Below, in pieces: positions 26,410 through 38,394 of a stretch of DNA of 64,000 nt. Location of the stretch: assembly GCA_037576215.1 (NCBI GenBank), contig JBANDB010000006.1:2294001-2358000 (forward strand). The letters run 5' to 3'. How positions within the stretch are numbered: position 1 is the first letter of the stretch; the number at the start of each line of letters is the position of its first letter. The DNA is from Armillaria gallica. Lineage: Eukaryota > Basidiomycota > Agaricomycetes > Agaricales > Physalacriaceae. The notes below the pieces were generated by a model. That model worked only from the letters and a program-made list of their open reading frames with translations, did not search any database and had not been told where the DNA came from. The translations under genes were made by a program, and so were the position numbers.

Positions 26410-28402
26410 TCAAACCTTTAAATGCTTTTGCACCGTTATAATAGATGATGATCGCCTTATATTTGTCTTGATCTTCTTCCAAAGCCCGCGTGGCGGCGGA
26501 GAAGAAGATATGCCCAGTTTGGGCTTCACGGGTACCGACGACGGCGGTATGATAGCGGTGAAGATAGGTGTGGATATTTCTTTGACTGGCTGGCTAGTCT
26601 TCGGTTCCGCGTCCCCATGAATAAACAACGGCGACGTGGAAAGCCCGATCTCGGGAGACGTACTGGTACTAGTACCTTGAAAATCCGATCCGGAGTGCGA
26701 AGAAGACGCGGAAGATTGTACCAAATCGCTTTCTGGTTCTTCTACGAGAACCGGACGTTCTGGTTCGTCCGCACCAAGGTAACTGCTTCTCCCGCTTTCT
26801 CGATCCCCATCACCCTCCATTTCGAAAACCACATTGTCTCCTTGGTTATCTGACTCATCAGGTAGACGACGACGCGGAACGCTTCCAAGAGAGTGGATGG
26901 TACTGGCAAAATCCCAAGAATCAATGGAACGGTGAGTTTGGGAGCTTGGGATTACCCGACGTTCTTGCCGATGGGCCAGAGGTGGTAGATTCTCTGGAAA
27001 AATACTTTAAGTCGCATATTGAATAACCAAAGGCGATAAACTTGCTCAGTATAGTAGCGATCAGGTAAGAAGGCTTCTTTGCTCCTTTGAAGAACTGCGT
27101 TTGAAGGAGCTGTTCCGCAGTTGGCCTAGAAGATAATAAGTGAGTGAGAAAATGCCATTGTAGCTCACAAACACACCGGTGCGACGGGTCTTTGACCAGA
27201 CAGCTTTCCACCATTTCTTGAAAAGCACGGGAGTATTTGTATGTGCCACCATCCCTATCCAGTGTAGGAGGTGCCTCTTGGATGCTACGCTTCCATAGAA
27301 ATAAGGATACTGGAGAATCAAATGATATACGCGTACGTTTTCAACAATACTTTTTGAGGTGACTCCCGGGACCTGGGTGGCCGGCCCTGGGTAAGTTCGA
27401 GGGCGGTGATACCAAAGCTCCATATATCCGCAGAGGAGTCATAGTTCTTCCCCTGAATCAGCTCGGGCGCCATCCAACATGGCTAGTGGTTCATGAAGTA
27501 AAGATACAGCCAAAGATATCTTGCACCTACTGTACCAACGAAAGATTTCCGTTTTCCTATCTTTGGTCTTGAGTGTGCTGCGGTAGGTTCGACCAGTACA
27601 ACACGTCTGGTGGAGTTATGGGGACTGTGTCCTGACGCCGCACTGCCTTGACTATCATGAGAACCATTCTGCTGACGCGGAGAGGCGACGTAGCGTGAGG
27701 ACACAGTCTGTGATTTCGAAGTGTTGGGAGAAGTGTCCTCAGCGAGGTTTGCGGCGACACCGAGATCACCTAAAAGGACCGTTCCATCGTCGTCGATTAA
27801 TAGATTTGCTGCCTTGACGTCGCGATGAATGAATCCGTTGACGTGAAGATAGCTAAGGCGAAGAGTAAGTGGTCTGCGGGACGTTAGTAAGAGTGAAAGA
27901 GGTACTTGAGACCCAAGAGAGCTTGACAAAGGATGCAACGGATAACGTCTTCCTCCAAGCCTGCAGGCCAGCCATAGTGCATGACATCGGCGGCGCTACC
28001 CTTATTCATGAGCCGCAATGCAATGAAGAGCTTGTGGCCGTCCATCCACGAACCACGGACACGAAGAACGTTTGGATGCTTGGACAGGGACATCAGGGTT
28101 GTCTCTCGCTGCAAAAGTGACAGCGAATGAGGGGGAAGCGAGTCAAGATCCAGAACTTTGAGGGCACATGGAATCGCAGACGAAGATCCTTGAGGCTTGT
28201 ATTCTGCCGAGTAGACAATTGAAGATGCGCCGAATCCTATTGAAGAGCCGATGGTATAGTCCTCAGAACGGTCACTACGGGCGAAATAAGCCAGTGCCAA
28301 GATACACGGACGACGTGCTCACCTGTACATGCCCCAGTGGTCCTCGACCGCGCCAATGAATTCCTTGGCGGCCATGTCCGGTCTCTTGGATGTCGGCGAC
28401 AT
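26410..28402 (-). CDS. Ste20-group protein kinase of the FRAY/OSR1 (GCK-VI) type
   Basis: Seven exons (28402-28323, 28274-27906, 27852-27531, 27482-27337, 27284-27177, 27125-27046, 26993-26410) give 562 residues. Kinase motifs in order: [15 protein letters not shown] (Gly loop), CALKVLDLD (Lys), [12 protein letters not shown] (catalytic loop), [11 protein letters not shown] (DLG in place of DFG), [10 protein letters not shown], and [15 protein letters not shown], the block that follows the catalytic domain in FRAY/OSR1 kinases. A Ser-rich insert of about 70 residues lies between DLG and the APE motif. The C-terminal 190 residues are Ser/Pro-rich; no CCT domain is evident. The sixth intron must be GC-AG to keep the frame. 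GCK-VI kinases control ion-transport and stress responses in animals; the fungal role is not settled. Confidence 0.9.
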
Positions 28403-29054
28403 AGCGCTCACGATAATGATGATCGTAATAACTTAAGACAGAGAAGCACTGCTGATGCACGTGGTTACGAACCGCCGGCTCGGGGGCCGACGTCGATGCG
28501 CGCCTTGTTCATCGTGTCCAAGGCACCGATAACGCATTGTTCACCAAGCCCAGCATTCTTGAAGACAATAACGAAAAAGGTGGAGCATGGTAACAGTTTT
28601 GACGCTCGGCATCACCGCCACAGTGGCGTTTGGCAACAGTAGACAACGTCAGCTAAGCGCTGGCAGAGATTGCCACCATGAGATGATGACGTCCATATGC
28701 TAAGTTGCGATAAACCGGACACGAGGGTTACCCTGAGACTAGTTATCAGCTACGTAGAGATAACGGGCAATATCACTTTGCTGCCACCAGCACAATATTC
28801 AGATACAGCCTGAGCTGCTGGCTCCATTAAGGCAGCACCAGCACGTCCCAGAACATTCCACAAAAATTAATAAAGACAAGCGGCAGATGTCGAGTTGATA
28901 AGTTTGTTGGCGCAGGATACTCCTGTGGCGGTGCAGTGCCGGAAAATGCCGCCAATCACAGTTCCGAGAATACGCCACCGCTCAACATCCTCTCCGTCCA
29001 TCTCACTCTACCCTCCGTTTCTCATTTCTCCCGGCCCTCTCCTCTGTGCTGTAG
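28403..29054. promoter_or_regulatory. Divergent promoter region between the two kinase genes
   Basis: 652 bp between the starts of the FRAY-like kinase (minus) and the SRPK-type kinase (plus). Open frames are short and lack features. A pyrimidine-rich stretch just upstream of 29055 is typical of fungal start regions. Confidence 0.5.
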
Positions 29055-31980
29055 ATGGCTCCTCAGCAGCCTCCAGCCAGATACTCATACGTCGAAACCT
29101 CTTCAGGCCCCAAAATCCTACCCGTAGAGGAACCCTCGTGCAAGGATGAGGAGAGCCCAGCAGATTACAACGCAGGAGGATATTTACCCGTCAAACTCAG
29201 CGACAGTTTCAAGAATAATAGGTACAAGGTTATAAGGAAACTTGGGTGCGTACTCTTTACCCTGGCTCCTTTTCACTTTTGCCTAATCTTGCGCAATCGA
29301 CAGATGGGGTCATTTCTCGACTGTATGGCTCGTAAAAGACGCCCAGTAAGTATTTCTATCACGTTTAGTTTGCTCTTTTGTCACCACTCTCCTGCAGTCT
29401 TCACCGTCACTCTGCTCTCAAGGTCGTCAAGTCTGCTGGACGATACGCAGAAACAGCGAGAGACGAGATTAAACTCCTTTCTCGGGTCGCATCGTTTTCT
29501 CCAACTCATCCAGGCCGCCAGCACATTGTCTCCTTTCTCGACTCCTTTTCTCACCAAGGACCCGAGGCCTCCCATATCTGCATCGTATTCGAACCTCTTG
29601 GCGAGAATCTGCTGGCGTTGATAGAACGTAACAAGAAGCATGGAGTACCGCGAGCCCTCGTCAAGGTCATTGCCAAGCAAACTCTGCTCGGTCTCCAATA
29701 TCTTCATGATGAATGCGACTTGGTTCACACCGACATTAAGCCGGAGAATATTCGTAAGTAGCTCCTCTAACGAGTCACTGTTATCATCGAGATACTGATT
29801 TATACCCTTATAGTAATTTCCATTCCCGACATTGAAGCCCACATCTCCACCGAATTATCTCAATCACCCTCCCCGACCTCTCGTCGGGTCGGTGTCCCTC
29901 TACCGTCTAATATCCGCTCGGGTTTTGCCATACGGAATCAACGGTCCACCCGTCGCTCTGTTCAAATATTTGACTCTCAGCCTCTCTCAAGTCCCTCACG
30001 GAGCGCTGGCATTCATGGATTGAGCATGAGCTTCGGTGCACTCAACAGTTGCCAAGGCGGTAGCGGGAGCGGCCTCAATAGTGCTAATGGAAGCTTTGCC
30101 GGCCCGTCACTACTCGCACAGCGGTCTGCTGATCTTCGCAACGGTCCCGGTTTCACGAAGAGCGCTCCGAAGGTACCTAGCGGACTATCTGCAACCGCAC
30201 CGACCAAACCCCCTAATGATCCGGACGCAAGCAAATCGACCGCCGCGTCCCAGAACCCTAATCCCATACTCACTTCCCCTTCTACCTCGTCTTCGTCATC
30301 ATCAATAGCATCAACCTCCGCCTCGGGTTCGACTGGCGGAGCGTCCAGCAGTATTATCAGTACACCGCCAACTTCCTTGTCACATTCTATCGGTGCTGCT
30401 GCTCTTGGTCTGCTAGGACAGAAACAACGTGTTAAGGTGGACGTTTCTCCCGCAGAAGACAGCGATGGGGAATGTCAGGACATCATTAGTGGTGTTCCTA
30501 CAGCGGGGTGCGACAATAAAGGTGCAGATGCTGTAGACAGCCCCCTGTCGTCATGGAAAGACAAACTGGGCATGTATGCTGGTCCATGGAAAGAGAAGGC
30601 GTCTTTTTCGCTTTCGTCATCATTCAAATCATCAACGTCAAGTACTGGCTTCTCACATACGGCATCTGGACACGGCCATTCACGGTCGAATTCAGGCATG
30701 TCTGTCTCTAGGTCTTGGAAAGATCCCGGACTGTCAGCCCCTGCTCCTGCTGTCGTGGTATCAACTTCAGTCATGGCAGACGGGCAGGAGGAACGAGGAG
30801 ACTATTTCGATTTGTCATCACCAAGCACAAGTCGGGGAGCACCCAGTACCAAGTCCTGTAGTTCTTCCAACACGGCCACCATAGTTCGACCTTCACCAAC
30901 TGGCACAATACATGGTGACGAATCGAAATTGTCTCTTATCTCTTCTGATACAGGAGCATCCTCGAATCCTTCACCGCTCCCTTCTGTCGTTTCTCGTGAC
31001 GGCGACTCCTTACCCCTACATCGGCCCGTTGTCAACAAACCCACCGGACCCTCCCTTCTCTCCCAGACTGCCCCACGTCGCAGTAAAGCTATTCTGTCTT
31101 CTATTGTGCCCGACTTTCATGCAGCTCCATCAATAAAGAAACTATCACCTCCACCTATATCAACATCGTTTACCGACGTCACGCCTTTAGCTTCTCCCGC
31201 TGCGCCTCCCCCAACACCCAGTTCTCCAACTTCACTTTCTACTCAGATTCCTTCATCGCCTCCTCGCATAGAAACATCCCAAGCTCCTCAGCCTATGGAC
31301 ATCCTTCAGTTCACCCATCTGATGCATCTCCTCTTCCACCTCCTTTATCAATAAAGATTGCGGACTTAGGAAATGCGACCCCGTCAAAGAAGCACTATAC
31401 AGAGGATATACAGACGCGGCAATACAGAGCCCCAGAAGCGATTCTTGGACGGAAAGATTGGGATGTTACTGCTGATATATGGAGTGTAGCTTGTGTGGTA
31501 AGTGTCCTTGATCTTTTTCGAGTTCTCTGATTGACCGTTGGTGCAGGTGTTTGAGCTTTTGACGGCTGAATATCTCTTTGATCCTCAGGGTCAAGGCGAG
31601 TTGTTTACTAAGGATGATGATCATATGGCTCAGATCATCGAGCTCCTGGGTGATTTTTCTTTGGAAGCAAAGATGGGCGGCAAGTATAGTCGCGAGTTGT
31701 TCGATCACACAGGTGCGTTCTCTGGCCTTCCAGGTTCCATTGCTAAAGACTAATGTTGGTATCAGGTACATTACGATATATCAGGTCTTTGAAGCCATGG
31801 CCGTTAAAGCGTGTCATGGTGGAGAAATATCTTTATACAGATCGGGACGCCACGCTTCTGTGTGATTTCCTTGAGCCTATGCTGGTTGCCGACATGAAGC
31901 AGCGTAGTCATGCCAGGGATATGGTAGACCACCGGTGGTTAGACGTTGTAGAGGGTGACGAGGTTGCTGGGTCTTGGTGA
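29055..31980 (+). CDS. SR-protein kinase (SRPK family)
   Basis: Exons 29055-29245, 29304-29345, 29398-29753, 29814 to about 31497, 31547-31712 and 31766-31980. Motifs: KLGWGHFSTVWLVKD (Gly loop), HSALKVVKSAG (Lys), the HTDIKPENILI catalytic loop with SRPK-specific Asp-Ile, KIADLGNAT (DLG), the TRQYRAPEAILG activation segment and DIWSVACVVFELLT. A low-complexity Ser/Thr/Pro spacer of about 500 residues splits the kinase lobes after the catalytic loop, the SRPK hallmark. SRPKs phosphorylate SR splicing factors. The frame of the spacer (stop at 31352-31354) and that of the C-lobe (open from 31087) differ by one base, so an unplaced short intron or an indel lies between 31085 and 31350. Confidence 0.9.
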
Positions 31981-33402
31981 GGTTGCAAGTCATTTGCGTG
32001 TCAGGTTTAGATTGGAGGTCGCCCTCATCATTGGTGTGCTTTATCTTATACGCTATCTTCGGTTCTTCTCGTTCTTTTATTTTTTAATTGTTATATCTGT
32101 TACTTTGGGCTTTCGGATGACTCATTGCATGTTGTCTTTTTTTACCCTTCCATTATACCATACCATTCTAGACAATGCTGCCCTTTTACTGTTACTTTTG
32201 TGTCTATTGTGTACGTTTTGGACTACCTTATGTCTTTTACGGGGTTGCCTTATTACGGCCTGTAACTATCATTCCAACACAGACTCGTATATCATACAGT
32301 CACTTTACTTTGTCGAGTGATTTCGAAGAACGGAGATTACGCTGAAGCTTGAATGTCACCGCTGTTTGCAATGGTAATTTTTTGATGAGAAAAAAGATGC
32401 TTCGGCTGTGAACCCGCCAAAAAGCATAACTCCTGTCAGTCCAACCGGCTACTTGATGGCAAAAAATTAAGCCTGAAAAGCGAATGGTTTTGATTGACTG
32501 TCATTGAATAACACCGGGGACTGCTTCGTGTCCATGTCGGTCGAACAGTCAAAGCCTGCATAAACCGACCTGAAGTTGAGACCCTTCTCACTGCTGTCAA
32601 ATAAACCGACGTCGTTTATATATATAAGATCAAAACTACCTATGGCGTCTTTCTACTTTAGCTTCGTAGTAAAGCTCATCGATACCATTGTCCCTTCCAC
32701 CAGGAAGATTCTCTACCATATCGCATCAGTATGGCCAGAACATCGGCAGCCATGAGCATATTGGGCAGGCGCTTTAGTCCAGAAATTGTAATCATTACGA
32801 AGGGCGGGATCTGTTGTGTCTGATGGAAAGCTTTTGTCAGAGTCTGATTGCCTCTGGCCAATTCGAAAGTGCACGGCGCTTGCCAAGTCTAACTGAGGTG
32901 TGTATAATGCCCGAGAGTCCGCGGGGGATGAGATGCCAAACGGGGCTCTGCGCTCCTCGAGACGGACCCCGTCAGTGCGGAATCGATTGACAATTTCAGG
33001 TACTCAGAGTCCGTAGTCGCAGCGGCACCAGTAGTAACGTGGTCGCGACTGAATTGGAGCGGAATTACGGTGGTAGTGAAAGCGGCGGTCCTAATGGCGC
33101 TCCCCGCCTTGGACTAACCGAGCATGCCGTTAGCCATGATCATCAAGGATAACATCGCCGGCCACAACGAAATAGGGAGAGGAAATGTCCATCAAAAGAA
33201 AGCATCTTCTTAGTCTGAAAGGACTGTGCTTCGTGTGCTCCGTCAATAATATTACTCCATGTGCTTCACTCCAATGGCCATTCGGGTAACATCTCGCAAC
33301 CATAATTTCAATGTGCTGTAGTATCATAGTAGTAAGCATCGACGAGTAGCGTCATGTCAGTAATTACCGCCTCCATAATAGGACCAGTGCACCACCAACT
33401 CC
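31981..33402. other. Long convergent intergenic region
   Basis: 1.4 kb between the stops of the SRPK and SET genes. A minus-strand frame from about 33010 to 32722 stays open for roughly 95 codons (YNFWTKAPAQYAHGC, CSGHTDAIW at its end), but I find no start with acceptable splicing and no family. The AT string tttatatatataag lies at about 32615. A small gene here is possible but not supported. Confidence 0.35.
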
Positions 33403-34433
33403 TTACACCTTCTGCTTTTTGCGGGGCTTCTCAAGGTCAATTTCATCAGCATCGTCGTCGTCATCTTCATCGTCAGAGTCGTCTGAATCAATGTCATCAT
33501 CGTTGCCCTGATCCAAGAAGTAATTGACGGCTTCCGGGAACACCTCGTTAGCAATCGTAAGCCCGATCTGAGGAGACAAGAATAAGTATTCGGACACATT
33601 GGCTACCGGGTGGACTGACTTCATAGGGATCCGACTTGAGTTCGAAGAAGTTGAAGAAGCTGCCCGGGTCAACGGGGTCGTCATCGGGCTCTGGGCCGGG
33701 CTCTCGAGGGTACAGCTTGGTCAATGCTCTGGCAGGGTCCTTCCAGTTGATTTTAACTGTCTAAAACTGAATAAGCACACATAAAACTAAGACGATACAA
33801 GTGGGCAAGTCATACCGAAGGCTCAATGTCACGTTCCCATGAAAAGTCAAGCATGGTTTCGGTGATACCGTTTTCGTCTGGCTTGTCATCCGCCACAGGA
33901 GGGGGGGTAACATATTTATATTCCTTCTTCAACACCTTGTCGGTGAAGTGAGGATTTTCCTTGAAGAACTGCAAGACGACACGTCAAATTGGTTGGCAAC
34001 AGCACAGCGCAGACGGGCGCTTACGAATTCGAGGGTAAAGGCACGAAACTCCTGGGGGTCTCGTGTAAGCCAGACATCCTCAAGATAAGTGAGAGCAAGC
34101 TGGTCCGCGTTGTGCTGGACGTGGACGCCGAATCCGACATGGTTCATCAGAGCCACGGGCCAAAATTTTGGGATGGACTTGAGAGTCTCGCGGCGTTTCT
34201 CCCAGAGGGGCACCTGCCTTTTCGCCGTTTCGCGTTCTGCATCAAGGCAATGAGAAAACGAAGACGTGAATAACACACAAGCCAGACTCACCGACCCAGA
34301 TCTCTATCCGCTGGGTAGCCTTCTGGATGTCGTTCAATTTTTGAGCATCTTCGTCGCTGAGCTCGATGCCTTGCAGAGGGTTCTCTTTTTCTTCAGTAGC
34401 ACCAGGCGAGGCGCGTTTGGTTCCTTTGGACAT
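33403..34433 (-). CDS. SET/NAP-family histone chaperone
   Basis: Five exons (34433-34292, 34236-34025, 33968-33816, 33760-33620, 33567-33403) give 270 residues. The N-terminus has an Asp/Glu-containing dimerisation helix (LSDEDAQKLNDIQKATQRIE). The earmuff domain follows with WEKRRETLKSIPKFWPVAL, YLEDVWLTRDP, FTLEFFFKENPHFTDKVLKKEY and SFFNFFE. The C-terminal tail is strongly acidic (NDDDIDSDDSDDEDDDDDAD) and ends in a basic nuclear signal (KPRKKQKV). The length and the IPKFWPVAL block favour SET/Vps75 over NAP1. Such chaperones bind H3-H4 or H2A-H2B and help nucleosome assembly. Confidence 0.93.
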
Positions 34434-34645
34434 GATGGCGCGGTGCAAGAGAGGTGGAAGGTGTTACCAAGAGAAAATTTGCAACCCGAGAAATTTGTAA
34501 CTCCGCGACGGTGATGATCATCCCTTGTTCTTGATTTGGACGACCCCTTCAGATCATCAGCAAAGCGACAAGGTATTATGCTTCCACCATCCACTCCAGT
34601 CTACCGGTAAATAAAATCCAGACACGACAGGGTATCTACAGATCG

Positions 34646-37342
34646 TCAGTCAAGTCGCTTTTTGATTTCCCCGTCCTCCACGCTGACTGTTCCTCTACGC
34701 AGTCTCCCACCATTCAACCACTTTGTGGTTTTCCCTAGGCCGGCTTTCACATCTTTTCCACCACTAAGCCCCATACCATGGCGCGCAGAGCGGAATCCAG
34801 GTCCATTATAGTAGATAATGTCAGTGGGAGGTATCAACTTTGGCCACGACACAAAATCAATGCCGTTGACGACCATGTAAACGGCAGCCACGGTCAATAA
34901 TATAACCCAGAGCAGAAAATAATAGATCAACGAATACTCTAAGAAGGGATGATCAGTAAAAATATCTTGATCGTGATGTAATGAACAAACCAGAGGTCCG
35001 AGGCAATGTTAACCCTGCACAGATCATGAACACGGAGAAAGATGCAATCGCAGGCATCTGTCAAGGAAGGCGATGAGAAACGCACAGAACCAGTGAAATC
35101 AAACGACTTACAGAACGCGTTATCAAGGGGCGTGAATCGGTGACCAAGAATAAGGATGACGAGGGATTCTTTCTGGGAATCCATGTCCCTGTCACTAAAT
35201 CGAAGGCATCCTAGGAGAACGTCAACGCTGTATGAGTATACGTGTCTCAACTTACCTGTCTAGCACCGTCAAAGTAGTTATTTTTGAGGTACCGCACAGC
35301 ACCCTTGACACCATCTTCAAGAAGACCCTTCGTAGTTCGTTGAGCTGTTCTTGTGAAATCAGACTTCAGGGCACCTGATCCCCCATATGCCTTGGCGATA
35401 GCATCAGCATGATCTGCCCACACTGGTATCAAGTCGGTTAACCGGTTGTGAAAGTAAAAACGAGCGACGACTTACTCTCCCGGAAATCGGCACTAAGGGC
35501 TGGGTACTCGTCGATAGAGCCGCCAGGAGAAAGGATTCCCATGATATCAGCTGTTGATTCAATGTCCACTTTGCTAACGCAGCTTGGACAACGTTGGTCC
35601 GGTCGAGGTTGTCCATACAATTGGTACGCACAGTACCCGATTGAAGTTTGTGTGGCTGGCTTTCAGCCGCGTTGACGTGGAAGTACCTAGCATATCTATC
35701 AGGCGGAGGATGGCTAAGAATGTTGATGCACTGACGATTGACGCACAAGGTCATCTTGCACTTTGTCAATGAGTACACTAATGCGATCCCAGCGCATATT
35801 CTTGCACTCGTTATGAAAATCGAAATATTCGTAACGAACTTGAGGAAGATTGATCTAAACAATTTTAAATACTGCAAATCAGTCCAGGAGGATTAAGATT
35901 ACCTGAGCAATATATCGTTCATATGCCTCTTTTACAGGCATCTCGTGACCCTTGTGATTCACGAGATTGACCAGGGTTTGATCTCCATAGAGAGAAACTT
36001 GTTCCAAAAGGTGCATCTTCATAACCTCGGGCTACATAGCAAATCTTGTTAGAGTGCGTCCATAGAGCTTCGGTCAACCTACAGTATCCTCCAGGTCCAT
36101 AATTTGCAAGTCGGGTTTGTACCGCAGGGTGTTGACCTCCGCCCAAAACACGGGCACGCTACCTCTGATTTGCACAAAACTGAGTTGCGCGGCGAATTCA
36201 TCGGCGGAACGGGGTGCTGCGGCGGAGTTTTGGGCTTCGACGAGGAGAATTTGTTCCGTCTCATTAAAATTCGCGACGTGGCCTTCATTATCAACGCCAC
36301 GACGGAAATAACGTGTACCCGCACGAAAACGGGACCGTCGACTAATGAGTGCGAGCTGCATGTGTCGTCCTTGCACGAAGGCAGGCCGAATGTCAAACGC
36401 TAGGAACATTAAGCTGCGGCTCCCGCCCTGGAACGGTATCACTCACTTCCATATAAGACGGGAAGGATGAAAGCACCGAGCTAATGTTCACGGACTATTA
36501 ACGAGCATGCAAAGGCAACGAGGAGGAGACTTACGTCTTGCTTAGCGTTGGTGTCTATGAGACGTGTTTGGAGGAATCTATACGTCATTCAGGACACTTG
36601 CGTTGTGTACACAGACCATAGCGCACCTGTTCCAAAAGAATCTATCGTCTGCCTGGGTGGTCTTTCAACGAGGAGAAGCGCACACAAACAATTGAAGACA
36701 TACCACTTCCCAAGAAGCCTTGTTGGCGTCATGCTCTCGGTGTTCCCATTGAAGTTGCAGCCTTCTCGTCAAATCCCAGCCATAGCTGAAGAGAAATACA
36801 CCGCCGTAGAGATGAGATCGTAGAAGAGCCAATAGATGTCCTTCAACTGGATGTGGCGGGTGTTGAACAGAGATGTTTGGGTTCAGTGGAAGCATGTCGA
36901 AATCGGTGGCTCGGTAAACATCCTGACCAGCGATTCGTCCGCGAGGTTCCCGGCCTGTAATAATGATCACATACTCGGCTGATGAAAAAGTTAGCAAGAA
37001 CATAAATGAGTTGAAGAAACCGCCTACACATGGACAGGGCTATCGTGCCCAAGATACCGTATACTGGTCTCCCTGACCGCTGAGCCGTAGGTGGTACAGA
37101 CGTATTCGGCGCTACACCTCATGAGACGAGCTGTTGCAGCAATGGAAAATGTAAAGCTCACGGTTGAGTAGCATCTCCCCAGTAGCACGGTCAATAGTAA
37201 GGGATTGAACATTGACGGACTCTCCAATGGGAACAAAAATGTACGCATCACTGCCTTCAAGGTACCTGCAACGAGTGAGCACAGAGAAACATGGAAATGA
37301 AGAAAAAACGGACAACTGCAGACGCTGGTGAAGGGCCTTCAT
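34646..37342 (-). CDS. SAC1: Phosphoinositide phosphatase SAC1
   Basis: Fifteen exons, from 37342-37317 to 34938-34646. Sac domain blocks: [92 protein letters not shown], the catalytic [13 protein letters not shown] (CX5R), [19 protein letters not shown] and [16 protein letters not shown]. Two C-terminal membrane spans follow ([18 protein letters not shown] and [20 protein letters not shown]), as in the ER/Golgi enzyme that dephosphorylates PI4P. In the exon 35686-35476 the frame slips by one base at about 35546-35552: WTLNQQL ends in one frame and [14 protein letters not shown] starts in another, with no usable intron between. Confidence 0.93.
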
Positions 37343-37427
37343 GGTGGTGGAAGGAAGAGGCAAGCCCCTTTGCATCCAAATCGAGCATGGCCAACGGACG
37401 CGTTCCTGCCTCTTTCGCTCCGCCACC
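37343..37427. promoter_or_regulatory. Compact bidirectional promoter SAC1 / LEA1
   Basis: Only 85 bp separate the start codons of SAC1 (minus) and LEA1 (plus). Both 5' UTRs and core promoters must fit here or overlap the coding exons. Confidence 0.7.
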
Positions 37428-38326
37428 ATGAAGTTAACCCCAGAGCTCCTTGCCCAGGCGTCGTCGGCGCTCAATCCATGCAAAGAACGCCAGCTCGACC
37501 TACGTGGTACGACCCTCTGCTATCCTCTTTTTTTGGCGCTCAATTCTCTGTACAGGATACAAAATTCCGGCCATCGAAAATCTTGGTATAACGCGGGTAC
37601 GTGTCGTTGGCTGCTGTTCGCCTTTTTCACCAAGTAAGACTATCTGTAGGACCAACACGACTCTATCGACATGACAGACAACTCAGTCGTCACCCTGGGC
37701 AACTTTCCTCTGCTCAAGCGCCTGCAAACGCTCCTTATGTCCAACAACAGAGTAGCCGCCATCTCACCCTCCATCCATCTATCTATCCCTCATTTGACGA
37801 CCCTCGTACTCACAAACAACAACATTGCCGAACTGGGTGATCTTGAGCCACTCAAAGAACTCAAAAACCTCAAATATCTCTCGCTGCTCGGTAACCCCGT
37901 GCGAGAAAAAAAATGGTATCGCGAATGGCTTGCCTGGAGAATACCTGGGCTAAGAGTTTTGGATTTTCAGAGAATTCGGGACAAGGTGCGCGTTTTAGCC
38001 GCCTGAGCCATTCAACCTTGCTCACGCATACGTAGGAGCGAAAAGCTGGCAAGACGTTGTTCGTGACAGCGGAAAATCTGCCTACAGCGCTTGCGACCTC
38101 CATCTCGACGACAGTTTCGAACACGCAGGCCACCAAAGCAGCGTTGATGATGGATGAGCCTCGGCAAGCTGCACCAACAATTAAGGCTGGACGACTTATG
38201 TCGAAAGAGGATGCAGAGAAGGTCAAAGCCGCCATTGCAAAAGCTTCGAGCGTTGATGAGATCCGAAAGCTGGAGAGGAGTCTCAGAGAGGGATACATGC
38301 CTAAGATAGAGTCTGTAGGTGCATAA
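37428..38326 (+). CDS. LEA1: U2 snRNP component A' (LEA1)
   Basis: Four exons (37428-37506, 37556-37596, 37650-37985, 38036-38326) give 248 residues, normal for U2A'. It starts MKLTPELLAQA, then RQLDLRGYKIPAIENLG, leucine-rich repeats with DSIDMTDNSVV, LGNFPLLKRLQTLLMSNNRV, LTTLVLTNNNIAEL and LKYLSLLGNPV, and the LRR cap YREWLAWRIPGLRVLDF. U2A' binds U2B'' and stem-loop IV of U2 snRNA. The C-terminal 100 residues are helical and charged, as in other fungal members. Confidence 0.95.
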
Positions 38327-38394
38327 CTACGATGACATTGTATTTATCCACCATGTGTTATTTTGACTGTTATCGTTGCTTTCATACACACATT

